Part shown: positions 8,398 to 16,699 of the stretch, piece by piece
Layout: the number at the start of each line of letters is the position of its first letter
Position numbering within the stretch: the first letter of the stretch is position 1
Source: Streptomyces sp. B3I8
GTDB lineage: Bacteria; Actinomycetota; Actinomycetes; Streptomycetales; Streptomycetaceae
Assembly (NCBI RefSeq): GCF_030816915.1
Contig: NZ_JAUSYN010000002.1
Coordinates: 5,779,501 to 5,843,500, forward strand
DNA length: 64,000 nucleotides
Direction: 5' to 3'
Translations under genes and position numbers: made by a program
The notes under the pieces: generated by a model
Told to the model about the DNA's origin: nothing
Databases searched by the model: none
What the model saw: only the letters and a program-made list of their open reading frames with translations

Positions 8398-11223
8398 ATG
8401 GAACACGGGCAACACACGCACGTGGAGCACGCGCACGAGGGAGTGCCCGCGCGCCTCGCCGCCGTCTTCCTGCCCGGCCCCGTGCCCCGGCAGGGCCGCG
8501 TCGCCTTCTGGGACCCGGAGGGCTCCGCGCCGCCCGCCGCCCCCGTCGAGGAACTGGTCGTCGTACGGCCGCACGGCGCCACCGTCCGCCGGGCCACCGT
8601 GCCCGCGCGCACCCTCACCGTCGCGGCCGCCCTGCCCGTCCTCACCGCCGCCCGGCACGCCCCGGCCGCCCACCCCGCCACCGCCTGCTGGGGGGCAGCC
8701 GCACTGCACGCCCTGCGGCTCGTCGCCCGGGGCCGGCTGCTGCCCGGCCTCACCGCCGAGGGGTACGACGCCTGGCGCGCGGGCCCGCTGGAACGGGACG
8801 ACATCGCCCACCTGAGGGCGATCGCCGCCGCCCTCCCGTACGAGGGGCACGCCGTGCCGCTTCCCGGGCGCGGCCCCCTCCGCCTGCCCGAGCCGGAGGC
8901 CCTGGTGCGCGCCTTCCTGGACGCGGTCGCCGACACCCTGCCACGCACCCCCGCCGCGGCCCACGTGTCCGGCCGGCCCTTCGCCGCCCGCGCCACGACC
9001 CGGCTGCCCGGCGCCCGCGACTGGGCAGCCGAGGTCGCCGCCGGCATGGACACCGGCGTACGGATCTCGCTGCGCCTGGACCTGTCGGCGTACCAGCTCT
9101 TCGACGACGCCGAGGACGCCCGCCGGGCCGGAACGGCCGTCGTCCAGGTGCACAGCCTCGCCGATCCCACACTCGTCACCGACGCGGCCACGTTGTGGGC
9201 GGGGGAGTCCGACGACGCGTTCGGGCCCCGCGCCCGGGTGGACGCCGCGCTCGCGGTGCGCCGCGCGGCCCGCGTCTGGCCACCCCTGGAGCGGCTCACG
9301 GAACAGGACGCGCCCGACGTCCTGGCCCTGTCCGAGGAGGAGCTCACCGACCTCCTCGGCGTCGCCGCCACCCGGCTCGGCGCCGCCGGCGTCGCCGTGC
9401 ACTGGCCCCGGGACCTCGCCCAGGACCTCACCGCGACCGCCGTACTGCACCCGGCCCCCGGCTCCGCCACCGACGGCACAGGCTTCTTCGAGAGCGAGGA
9501 CCTGCTCCGCTTCGGCTGGCAGCTCGCGCTGCGCGGCGACCCGCTCACCGAGGCCGAGATGGACGCCCTGGCGGAGGCGCACCGCCCGGTGGTCCGGCTG
9601 CGCGACCAGTGGGTGCTCGTCGACCCCGCCCTCGTCCGCAAGGCCCGCAAAAGGGAACTCGGCCTGCTCGACCCGGTCGACGCGCTGTCCGTCGCCCTCA
9701 CCGGCACCGCCGAGGTCGACGGCGAGAGCGTGGAAGCGGTCCCCGTCGGCGCCCTGGCCGCGCTGCGGGACCGGCTGACGGCTGGCATCACCCCCGTCGA
9801 GCCGCCACCCGGACTCGACGCCCGCCTGCGCGACTACCAACTGCGCGGACTGGCCTGGCTCGACCTCATGACCTCCCTCGGCCTCGGCGGCTGCCTCGCC
9901 GACGACATGGGCCTCGGCAAGACCGTCACCCTGATCGCGCTGCACCTGCGCCGCGCCCGCCGCGAACCCACCCTCGTCGTCTGCCCGGCCTCCCTGCTCG
10001 GCAACTGGCAGCGGGAGATCACCCGCTTCGCGCCCGGCGTCCCCGTCCGCCGCTTCCACGGCCCCGACCGTACGCTGGACGGCCTGGACGGCGGCTTCGT
10101 CCTCACCACCTACGGCACCATGCGCTCCACCGCGCACCTGCTGGCCGAGCAGAGCTGGGGGCTCGTCGTCGCCGACGAGGCGCAGCACGTGAAGAACCCC
10201 TACTCGGCGACGGCCAAGGCGCTGCGCACGATCCCGGTGCCCGCGCGGGTCGCGCTGACCGGCACCCCGGTGGAGAACAACCTCTCCGAACTGTGGGCGC
10301 TGCTGGACTGGACGACGCCCGGACTGCTCGGCCCGCTGAAATCCTTCCGCGCCCGGCACGCGCGCGCCGTCGAGGGCGGCGAGGACCCCGGCGCCGCCGA
10401 ACGGCTGGCCCGCCTGGTCCGCCCGTTCCTGCTGCGCCGCAAGAAGTCCGACCCGGGCATCGTCCCCGAACTCCCGCCCAAGACCGAGACCGACCACCCG
10501 GTACCACTCACCCGCGAACAGGCCGCGCTGTACGAGGCGGTGGTCCGCGAGTCGATGCTCGCGATCGAGACGGCCCAGGGCATCGCCCGGCGCGGCATGG
10601 TGCTCAAGCTCCTCACCTCCCTCAAACAGATCTGCGACCACCCCGCGCTGTACCTCAAGGAGGACCCCGCCACCGCCCGGTCACTCGGGGAGCGCTCCGG
10701 GAAGCTCGCGCTCCTCGACGAACTCCTGGACACCCTTCTCTCCGAGGACGGTTCGGCGCTGCTCTTCACCCAGTACGTGGGCATGGCCCGGCTGATCACC
10801 GCCCACCTCGCCGCCCGCGCCGTCCCCGTCGAGCTGCTGCACGGCGGCACCCCGGTGCCGGAACGCGAGCGCATGGTGGACCGCTTCCAGGAGGGTGCGA
10901 CCCCGGTGCTCGTCCTCTCCCTCAAAGCCGCCGGCACGGGCCTGAACCTCACCCGCGCGGGGCACGTCGTCCACGTCGACCGGTGGTGGAACCCGGCGGT
11001 CGAGGAGCAAGCCACCGACCGTGCCTACCGTATCGGGCAGACCCAGCCGGTGCAGGTGCACCGGCTGATCACCGAGGGCACGGTCGAGGACCGCATCGAC
11101 GACATGCTGCGCTCCAAGCGCGCCCTCGCCGACGCGATCCTCGGCTCCGGCGAGACCTCCCTGACGGAACTGTCCGACCGCGAACTGTCCGACCTGGTCT
11201 CCCTGCGGAGGGCGGCGTCATGA
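8398..11223 (+). CDS. SNF2-family DEAD/DEAH-box ATPase (helicase-like)
   Basis: A protein of about 941 residues. The N-terminal 450 or so are the bacterial SNF2-associated region. The SNF2 motor follows: Walker A LADDMGLGKTVTLIAL, DEAQ box VVADEAQHVKN, motif III LTGTPVENNLSELW. The C-terminal helicase lobe has LFTQYVGMARL, LSLKAAGTGLNLT and motif VI QATDRAYRIGQTQPVQVHRL. An open frame reaches back to 8230 through a polyalanine run; I prefer ATG 8398 with GGGAGG upstream (GTG 8386 is the alternative). The SWIM gene overlaps the stop (ATGA). Homologues translocate on duplex DNA or remodel nucleoprotein. The SNF2-SWIM pairing recurs in actinobacteria without an assigned role, as far as I know. 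Confidence 0.93.
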   Translation: MEHGQHTHVEHAHEGVPARLAAVFLPGPVPRQGRVAFWDPEGSAPPAAPVEELVVVRPHGATVRRATVPARTLTVAAALPVLTAARHAPAAHPATACWGAAALHALRLVARGRLLPGLTAEGYDAWRAGPLERDDIAHLRAIAAALPYEGHAVPLPGRGPLRLPEPEALVRAFLDAVADTLPRTPAAAHVSGRPFAARATTRLPGARDWAAEVAAGMDTGVRISLRLDLSAYQLFDDAEDARRAGTAVVQVHSLADPTLVTDAATLWAGESDDAFGPRARVDAALAVRRAARVWPPLERLTEQDAPDVLALSEEELTDLLGVAATRLGAAGVAVHWPRDLAQDLTATAVLHPAPGSATDGTGFFESEDLLRFGWQLALRGDPLTEAEMDALAEAHRPVVRLRDQWVLVDPALVRKARKRELGLLDPVDALSVALTGTAEVDGESVEAVPVGALAALRDRLTAGITPVEPPPGLDARLRDYQLRGLAWLDLMTSLGLGGCLADDMGLGKTVTLIALHLRRARREPTLVVCPASLLGNWQREITRFAPGVPVRRFHGPDRTLDGLDGGFVLTTYGTMRSTAHLLAEQSWGLVVADEAQHVKNPYSATAKALRTIPVPARVALTGTPVENNLSELWALLDWTTPGLLGPLKSFRARHARAVEGGEDPGAAERLARLVRPFLLRRKKSDPGIVPELPPKTETDHPVPLTREQAALYEAVVRESMLAIETAQGIARRGMVLKLLTSLKQICDHPALYLKEDPATARSLGERSGKLALLDELLDTLLSEDGSALLFTQYVGMARLITAHLAARAVPVELLHGGTPVPERERMVDRFQEGATPVLVLSLKAAGTGLNLTRAGHVVHVDRWWNPAVEEQATDRAYRIGQTQPVQVHRLITEGTVEDRIDDMLRSKRALADAILGSGETSLTELSDRELSDLVSLRRAAS

Positions 11224-13022
11224 CGGAGGAAACCCCGAACGCACCCGCCCCCAGGCCAGGCGACGCGGCCCGCAAGGCCTTGCGGGAGGCCCGCGCCCGC
11301 GCACCCAGGCCACCCGAGCCGGGGGAACCGACCGAGGCGGGGGAACCGACCGGGGCAGGAAAACCGCCCGAGGCGGGGACATCATCCGGGACAGGGAAAT
11401 CGCCCGGGACGGGGACCCCGCGCCCCACCCGCCCCCCGGCGAAGCCGGCCCGCCCCGGCGACATCGCCCGCCGGGCCCTGCGAGCCGCCCGCGCCGAGGC
11501 CACGCCCCCCACCGTGCCCCACGACGCCCCGGCCCCCCTCAGGGGCGCGGGGAACGGCGCGCCCAGCCCCGACGCACCCGCACCCGCCGGCACACCGACC
11601 CCTTCGAGCTCCCCGGCGTCCGAGCCCGACGGCACCCCCCTCAGGGGCGCGGGGAGCCGCGCGACCAACCCCCGCGCACCCGCACCCGTCAACGCACCGA
11701 ACCCCCCTCCCGCACCCGAGCCCCCCGCACCGACAACCCCCCGCACCCCCCACTCCATGGCCGCCCCCACCCGAGACGGCGACCTCCGCCGCACCTTCCC
11801 CCCGAGCGCACCCCGCGCCACGGACGCGAACGGCGACCCCGTCGCCACCACATGGTGGGGCAACGCCTGGCTCACCGCCCTGGAGGCCGGCGCCCTCGAC
11901 GCCGCCCGCCTCGCCCGCGGCCGCACCTACGCCGCGCAGGGCCACGTCGACGCCATCACCGTCACCCCCGGCCAGGCACTGGCCTACGTCCGCGGCAGCC
12001 GCCCCCGCCCCTACCGCACCCAGGTCCGCCTCCGCACCCTCTCCGACGCCGACTGGGACCGCTTCCTGGACGCCGCCGTCGAACACACCGGCCACATCGC
12101 CGCCCTCCTGGACAAGGAGATGCCGCACTCGCTGTCGGACTGCGGCGTCCCCCTGCTCCCCGGCCCCGGCGACCTGGAACCGCTGTGCAGCTGCCCCGAC
12201 CGAGGCCACCCCTGCAAACACGCCGCCGCCCTCTGCTACCAGACCGCACGCCTGCTCGACGAGGACCCCTTCGTCCTGCTCCTGCTCCGCGGCCGGGGCG
12301 AACGCGAGATCCTCGACGCCCTCTCCCGCCGCAGCGCCGCCCACGCGGCCCGCGCCGCACAGGACGCGCACGACACGGCCGCCCTCCCCGGCGTCCGCGC
12401 CCGGGACGCCGTCACCCCGCGCACGCTCCCGCCGCTCCCCGCCCCGCTGCCCCCGCCCCCGCACCCCGAGCAGCCCCCGGCCCACCCCGCCGCCCCCGGC
12501 GGCCCGGACCCACTCGCCCTCGACCAACTCGCCACCGACGCCGCCGCCCGCGCCCACGCACTGCTCACCACCGGTCGCGACCCCGTCGCCGAACTCACCC
12601 TGTGGCAGGACGCCGTCCGCCTCGCCGCCGCCCGCCCCGGTTCCGGCCTCACCGCCTCCACCCGCGCCGTCTACGCCTCCCTCGCCTCCGCCACCGGCCG
12701 TACGACCGCCGACCTCGCCCGCGCGGTCGCCGCCTGGCGGCAGGGCGGACTCGAAGGGCTCGCCGTCCTGGAGGAACCGTGGGACCCGCCGGCAGGCCGG
12801 TTCGACCGGGCCCGCCCGCTGCTCCTCGCCGCCGACCTGCCCGCCTTCCGCCCCTGGCGCAACCGGCTCACGCACCCCGTCGGCCACGTCCAGCTCCGTC
12901 TGGGCCGCGACCACCTCTGGTACGCCTACGAGTCCGATCCGGGCGCCGACGACTGGTGGCCCCGCGGCATCCCCGACCTCGACCCGATCGGCGCCCTCAC
13001 AGGACTGGGCGGCATACCGTGA
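11220..13022 (+). CDS. SWIM zinc-finger protein, partner of SNF2 ATPase
   Basis: A 600-residue protein with ATG overlapping the SNF2 stop. Residues 1-180 are a Pro/Ala/Gly-rich, probably disordered linker. The conserved body starts near WWGNAWLTALEAGALDAARL, followed by the SWIM finger CSCPDRGHPCKH (CxC-x6-CxH) near residue 323. SWIM domains bind DNA or protein. The C-terminal part (KLTA/VLEEPWDPPAGRFDRA region) is conserved in actinobacterial homologues. Two copies of an otherwise extragenic repeat are embedded in frame in the linker. Operon structure argues for a two-protein complex acting on nucleic acid. Confidence 0.92.
   Translation: MTEETPNAPAPRPGDAARKALREARARAPRPPEPGEPTEAGEPTGAGKPPEAGTSSGTGKSPGTGTPRPTRPPAKPARPGDIARRALRAARAEATPPTVPHDAPAPLRGAGNGAPSPDAPAPAGTPTPSSSPASEPDGTPLRGAGSRATNPRAPAPVNAPNPPPAPEPPAPTTPRTPHSMAAPTRDGDLRRTFPPSAPRATDANGDPVATTWWGNAWLTALEAGALDAARLARGRTYAAQGHVDAITVTPGQALAYVRGSRPRPYRTQVRLRTLSDADWDRFLDAAVEHTGHIAALLDKEMPHSLSDCGVPLLPGPGDLEPLCSCPDRGHPCKHAAALCYQTARLLDEDPFVLLLLRGRGEREILDALSRRSAAHAARAAQDAHDTAALPGVRARDAVTPRTLPPLPAPLPPPPHPEQPPAHPAAPGGPDPLALDQLATDAAARAHALLTTGRDPVAELTLWQDAVRLAAARPGSGLTASTRAVYASLASATGRTTADLARAVAAWRQGGLEGLAVLEEPWDPPAGRFDRARPLLLAADLPAFRPWRNRLTHPVGHVQLRLGRDHLWYAYESDPGADDWWPRGIPDLDPIGALTGLGGIP
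11538..11689. repeat. Two in-frame copies of an extragenic repeat inside the SWIM gene
   Basis: AGGGGCGCGGGGAACGGCGC (from 11541) and AGGGGCGCGGGGAGCCGCGC (from 11643) each continue into a similar CGCACCCGCACCC tail. They are offset by 102 bp, exactly 34 codons. Both encode PLRGAG followed by a Pro/Ala-rich segment. The core matches the intergenic copy at 4215. Confidence 0.85.
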
Positions 13023-13107
13023 CGGGGCGCCGACCGGCCCCGGCACCGGGCGCGCACCGCACCCGCACCACACGCGCACCGCACCACGTCCGCACCGCTC
13101 GCGAGCG

Positions 13108-13737
13108 CTACGCCCGCCCCGCCGCGTGGCAGCGGATGCGGTCGATCATCGCGTCGAGCACCGCTTCGAGAGCCGTGGTGTCGCGGTGGGCCTGCGTCAT
13201 CAACAGGCCGCCCTGCAGGGCGGTGAGCAGGGCGAGGGCCAGTCGGTCGGGGTCGGCGTCCGGGTCCAGTTCGCCGCGTTCCCGCATGGCCCGCAGCCCG
13301 TCGCGGATGGCGTCCTGCCACTGCGCGTAGCCCGCCACGAGCCGGGCGCGGGCCTGCGGGTCCGTGTCGGACAGTTCGGCGGCCAGGGACCCCAGCGGGC
13401 ACCCTCCCCTGCAGTCGCGCGCATGCTGCGCCCGGACGACGGCGTCCCGCCAGGCCTGCAGCGCCTCGAAGCTGTCCAGCCGGCCGAGCAGCGGCCGCTG
13501 GAAGTCGAGGACGCGCTCGGTCTGGTATTCGATGACCGCCTGGACCAGCGCCTTCTTGTCACCGAAGTAGTGGTAGAGCTGCGACGGGCTGCTCACCCCC
13601 GCGGCCTTGAGGATGTCCTCGGTGCTGGTGCCCGCCACGCCGTTGTCGTACATCAGCGCGGCTGCCGCCGCCGCGATGCGGTTGCGCGTGGCCTGCCCCT
13701 TGGGGGTCAGACGTCGTGCTGCGGTGCTGCTCGTCAC
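13108..13737 (-). CDS. TetR-family transcriptional regulator
   Basis: A 209-residue regulator starting at GTG 13737. The N-terminal helix-turn-helix is TSTEDILKAAGVSSPSQLYHYFGDKKALV in separate helices. The C-terminal ligand domain contains CRGGCP, with a close Cys pair that could sense oxidants or electrophiles. It is divergent from a peroxiredoxin gene across an AT-rich promoter, so it probably represses that gene and itself. It converges on the SWIM gene, with about 85 bp of CGCACCGCAC-rich sequence between. Confidence 0.9.
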   Translation of the reverse strand: MTSSTAARRLTPKGQATRNRIAAAAAALMYDNGVAGTSTEDILKAAGVSSPSQLYHYFGDKKALVQAVIEYQTERVLDFQRPLLGRLDSFEALQAWRDAVVRAQHARDCRGGCPLGSLAAELSDTDPQARARLVAGYAQWQDAIRDGLRAMRERGELDPDADPDRLALALLTALQGGLLMTQAHRDTTALEAVLDAMIDRIRCHAAGRA

Positions 13738-13763
13738 CCCTTCACGCTACCGCATCCCGTCAG

Positions 13764-13821
13764 TTTTTAGACTTGACATTCTATTTTCTACGGCTCAAGA
13801 TTAGAGTGATCGATCTAAAAA
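13764..13821. promoter_or_regulatory. AT-rich divergent promoter and candidate TetR operator
   Basis: TTGACA (13773-13778), then 17 bp, then CAAGAT (13796-13801), resembles a sigma-70-type promoter for the peroxiredoxin gene. Inverted repeats bracket it: TTTTTAGA/TCTAAAAA (13764-13771, 13814-13821) and CTTGA/TCAAG (13772-13776, 13795-13799). The A/T content is conspicuous in this genome. Confidence 0.6.
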
Positions 13822-13859
13822 TGATCAAACCAGAACCAGAAGCGGAAGGGCGGTACCCC

Positions 13860-14522
13860 GTGACCACCACCCCCATCGCCGACCAGGTCGCCGACCTCCA
13901 GGAGAAGGTCGCCGACCAGCTGCCGGCCGAGGTGCTGAAGGTGTTCGGCGCCGAACAGGCGGACCTGGACACCGCCGGGCTGCCGTCCGGCATCGCGGAG
14001 CCCGGCACCCCCATGCCCGACGCGTCACTGCTCGACGTGCGGGGCCGCCCCGTCACGCTGGATGAGGCGCGGGCCGGCCGTCCTGCGGTCGTGGTGTTCT
14101 ACCGCGGCGCGTGGTGCCCGTACTGCAACGTGGCCCTGCGCACCTATCAGCGGGAGCTCGCGGGCGAGCTGGACGAGCGGGGCGTGGTGATGATCGCCGT
14201 CAGCCCGCAGAAACCGGACGGCTCGCTCAGCATCGTCGAGGCCAATGAACTCACGTACACGGTCCTCTCGGACCCGGGCAACCGGATCGGCCGGGAGCTG
14301 GGCATCGTCACCAGGTCCGACGACCAGGTGCTGCACGCGCAGGCGTCCCTCGGCGTGGACCTGACCGAGGTGAACGCCGACGGCACGCAGGACATCGTCA
14401 TGCCGACGGTGGTACTCGTCGACGACCGGGGCGTCCTGCGCTGGATCGACGTCCACCCGAATTACACGACCCGCACCGAGCCCGACCGCATCCTCGCGGC
14501 CCTCACGGAAACCATCGGCTGA
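13860..14522 (+). CDS. Peroxiredoxin-like AhpC/TSA-family thiol peroxidase
   Basis: A 220-residue thioredoxin-fold protein with the redox motif VVFYRGAWCPYCNVALRTYQ (CPYC). The fold continues with VVMIAVSPQKPDGSLS and the cis-Pro strand IVMPTVVLVDDRGVLRWIDV. The reading frame is open to 13716, but GTG 13860 has GGAAGG upstream and lies beyond the promoter. It reduces peroxides or disulfides in the cytoplasm. Its divergent TetR partner and promoter suggest induction by an oxidant or reactive chemical. Confidence 0.88.
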   Translation: MTTTPIADQVADLQEKVADQLPAEVLKVFGAEQADLDTAGLPSGIAEPGTPMPDASLLDVRGRPVTLDEARAGRPAVVVFYRGAWCPYCNVALRTYQRELAGELDERGVVMIAVSPQKPDGSLSIVEANELTYTVLSDPGNRIGRELGIVTRSDDQVLHAQASLGVDLTEVNADGTQDIVMPTVVLVDDRGVLRWIDVHPNYTTRTEPDRILAALTETIG

Positions 14523-14624
14523 CCGACCGACCGGCGTGACGCGCGCACGCCCCTCCGTCCCCCGCGCCCGCCTCCTCACACTCACTCACCGCGCGACCCC
14601 TGAACGGACCCGCCCACGACCCAC

Positions 14625-14860
14625 GTGCCGGCTTTCGACGTCTACGAGACGTTGCTGAACCTGGAGGTCCTGGACGGGCCGTTCGAGGAACTCCTCGGCA
14701 CCGCCGCCCTGCGGCCGCAGTGGTTCGCTCAGATGCCGCAGCTCTCCTTCGTCGGCTGCTGACCGGGTTCTGCACGGACTTCACCACCGCGCAGCGCGCC
14801 GCTCTGCGCATGCCGGCCCGGCGCCAGGGGGTGCCCCTGACCGCGGAGTGTCCCCCGGGC
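14625..14860 (+). pseudogene. Haloacid dehalogenase type II remnant
   Basis: GTG 14625 begins VPAFDVYETLLNLEVLDGPF, matching the FDVNETLLDL catalytic start of type II haloacid dehalogenases (nucleophile Asp). The frame stops at 14762. A second frame then continues the family sequence (GFCTDFTTAQRAALRMPARR) to about 14860. The frameshift and loss of the remaining two thirds show decay. The MITE-like elements begin about 50 bp downstream. Confidence 0.7.
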
Positions 14861-14909
14861 CCCCTGCCACCTGCCGGTCCGGCTCCGTTCGTGTGGAGCC
14901 GGACCCTCT

Positions 14910-15096
14910 AGGGTCTTTCGTCTGGATCGGGCCGGCTGGGAGGCGCGGTGCGTCTTCGACCGACCCGGGCGGGGTCCGGTGCGTGCGGCGGCAAGGCGGA
15001 GGAGGGCGCCGGGGCGGAGCCCCGGCAACCGACGACAACGCCGCAGAGGCGCGTGCCAAACCCCGCGACGCCGGAATGATCCGAACGAGAGGCCCT
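14910..15096. mobile_element. MITE-like palindromic element A
   Basis: About 187 bp bounded by imperfect 19-bp inverted repeats: AGGGTCTTTCGTCTGGATC at 14910-14928, and GATCCGAACGAGAGGCCCT at 15078-15096. It has no ORF. The interior has GCAAGGCGGAGGAGGGC, then the perfect hairpin GCCGGGGC-GGA-GCCCCGGC, then CGACAACGCCGCAGAGGCG. It abuts element B, sharing two bases. Confidence 0.7.
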
Positions 15097-15262
15097 AAGG
15101 GCTGTCCCGTGATCCCCGGTGGATCAGCGCGCGGCGTCAGATGCGGTGCATCGCAAGGCGGAGGGGCGTCCGCATACTGGATGTATGCGGACGTTCCGAC
15201 AACGCGGCGAGGTGCCGTAGCTGTCGTCGCGCGCCCGCCGGGGATCACGGGACAGCCCTTAG
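15095..15262. mobile_element. MITE-like palindromic element B
   Basis: A 168-bp element with perfect 25-bp terminal inverted repeats: CTAAGGGCTGTCCCGTGATC onward at 15095-15119, and its complement ending at 15262. The interior mirrors element A: GCAAGGCGGAGGGGC, then the hairpin GTCCGCATAC-TGGAT-GTATGCGGAC (15168-15192), then CGACAACGCGGCGAGGTGCC. There is no transposase. Its right terminus supplies the stop codon of the neighbouring minus-strand gene. Confidence 0.8.
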
Positions 15263-15883
15263 GCCAGGCCGATCTGCTGGTAGAAGGTCTGGTTGTCCCA
15301 GAACAGGAACTCCTCGTCCATCACACCGCGAGGGGTCCACAGGCCGACGGTGGCCATGCTGATGGCGTACTTCTTCCCGGTGGGCGCGATGGTCCCGCCC
15401 TTCCCGTCGGGCATGGGCCGGGTGAAGGTGCCCCGCATCACGCCGGCGACGGCCGTCAGGTCGCCCGTGGCCACACGCAGGTGGTGCGACTCGATGCGGG
15501 TGTCGGGCGCCCAAGACGAACATGGCCGCCAGGTCGGCGATGTGCTTGTCGATGCCGTCGGTGTAGTGGCCGTCGGGCCAGTGCACCCGGATGGTGCGGG
15601 CGTGACTCTCGTCGAGCCTGTCCCAGTCGGCGTGGGAGAAGACGTCGAAGTCCAGCTCGTCGAACGTCCGCAGATTGCGGCGTTCCCCGGCGGTGAGCCC
15701 CTTGGGGAACGGCGGGTCGGGCACCGGCGTGGTGGCGGGGTCGGGGAGCGGCCCCGCCCACGGGTGCCCCGAGGTCTGGCTCTGTGCCGTTCCGGCGAAC
15801 GCGGTGCCGTCGGTGACGGCGGTCAGGGCGAGCGCGCCGAACGTGGCCGCGCCGCCTTTGGTGAGCAGTGAACGACGATCCAC
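15259..15883 (-). pseudogene. Exported SnoaL/NTF2-like protein, frameshifted
   Basis: It starts at GTG 15883 with AAGGAG upstream. A Tat-type signal follows (DRRSLLTKGGAATFGALALT, ending near AFA), then a SnoaL-like polyketide-cyclase/NTF2 fold (RRNLRTFDELDFDVFSHADW, HWPDGHYTDGIDKHIADLA). Near 15517 the frame breaks after LAAMFV. Removing one T restores WAPDTRIESHHLRVATGDL and the ending FWDNQTFYQQIGLA. It is one base away from an intact gene, so it is either a real mutation or a base error. TAA 15259-15261 lies within the inverted repeat of element B. Confidence 0.75.
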
Positions 15884-15941
15884 GGTGTCACTCCTTCCGC
15901 GAGGACTCGTGAGGACGCGCACAGCCTTGCACTAGCTTTTC

Positions 15942-15992
15942 GAAAGCGCAATCTTTCTGAAAGTGCAGTCTCAACGAAAGCGCCCTGGGGTC
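15942..15992. promoter_or_regulatory. Three 17-bp iterons (GAAAGYGC) in divergent promoter
   Basis: GAAAGCGC at 15942, GAAAGTGC at 15959 and GAAAGCGC at 15976 are spaced exactly 17 bp. CTTTTCGAAAG and CTTTCTGAAAG form overlapping palindromes. They lie between the SnoaL-like gene and the GNAT gene and look like a regulator-binding array. Confidence 0.55.
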
Positions 15993-16057
15993 CGTCAGTC
16001 GCCCCCCGACGGCGGCCCCCGGCACGCGGGCACCTTCCGGTGCGAAATACTCGTTCG

Positions 16058-16582
16058 ATGAGCTCACGCACTTCCCCTCCCGGCGGGCCGATCGCGATAC
16101 GGAGGGCTGTCGCCAGGGATGCCAAGCGGCTCACACGGCTCGTGCGTAACTCGGGTGCCTACGAGGGCGTGTACGCGGCGGCGGTCGCGGGCTACCGGGT
16201 GGGGCAGGACTACATCGAGGCCCACCGCACCTTCGTCGCCGTCGAGGCCGTCGAGGCCGTCGAGGCCGTCGAGGCCGTCGAGGCCGACGCGCCCGCGGGC
16301 CGGATCCTCGGGTTCTACTCGCTCGTCCTCGCGCCACCGGAGCTCGACCTGCTGTTCGTCGCCGACGACGTGCAGGGGCGGGGTATCGGGCGACTGCTCG
16401 TCGCGCACATGCTGTCCGAGGCCCGTGCCGCCGGGTTGGACCGTGTCAAGGTCGTGTCGCACGTACCCGCCGAGGACTTCTATCACCGCGTCGGTGCGGT
16501 GCGGATCGGGACCGTGCCCGCGAACCCGCCCGCCGTGCCGTGGGACCGTCCCGAATTCGAGTTCCGCATCGCTCCGGAATGA
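16058..16582 (+). CDS. GNAT-family N-acetyltransferase
   Basis: A 174-residue GNAT protein. The N-terminus is IAIRRAVARDAKRLTRLVRN. The acetyl-CoA-binding motif A is VADDVQGRGIGRLLVAHML (Q/RxxGxG/A type). The C-terminal motif B is DRVKVVSHVPAEDFYHRVGA. ATG 16058 is used; GTG-like starts upstream lack a better site. Five exact 9-bp units encode VEAVEAVEAVEAVEA between strands. It has a close paralogue at 41.9-42.4 kb and decayed copies at 22.9 and 33.4 kb. The substrate is unknown. Confidence 0.9.
   Translation: MSSRTSPPGGPIAIRRAVARDAKRLTRLVRNSGAYEGVYAAAVAGYRVGQDYIEAHRTFVAVEAVEAVEAVEAVEADAPAGRILGFYSLVLAPPELDLLFVADDVQGRGIGRLLVAHMLSEARAAGLDRVKVVSHVPAEDFYHRVGAVRIGTVPANPPAVPWDRPEFEFRIAPE
16241..16285 (+). 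repeat. Five tandem 9-bp units (GTCGAGGCC) in the GNAT gene
   Basis: Five exact copies of GTCGAGGCC encode (Val-Glu-Ala)x5. The paralogue at 41922-42371 and the remnant at 33384 lack this expansion, so it looks like recent in-frame slippage. Confidence 0.9.
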
Positions 16583-16699
16583 GGCGGTGCACCGGCGCCG
16601 CTGCTTCAGGCCGACCGGACCGACCGGACCGACCGAACGTGCCGATCAGCCGTGCTCGTGAACGCCGACCGTCCGGTCGTGCCCGGAAAAGCCGACCGC

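Noticed and set aside
7807..10641. A 944-residue minus-strand frame opposite the SNF2 gene
   Set aside because: It covers well-supported motifs of the SNF2 ATPase on the other strand and has no domains of its own.
13023..13100. CGCACCGCAC-type repeats between SWIM and TetR genes as a regulatory array
   Set aside because: Imperfect low-complexity tandem sequence between convergent genes without palindromic order.
16586..16640. GACCGACCG-rich direct repeats after the GNAT gene considered as a CRISPR-like array
   Set aside because: The units are short, contiguous, and lack spacers; simple-sequence repeat.
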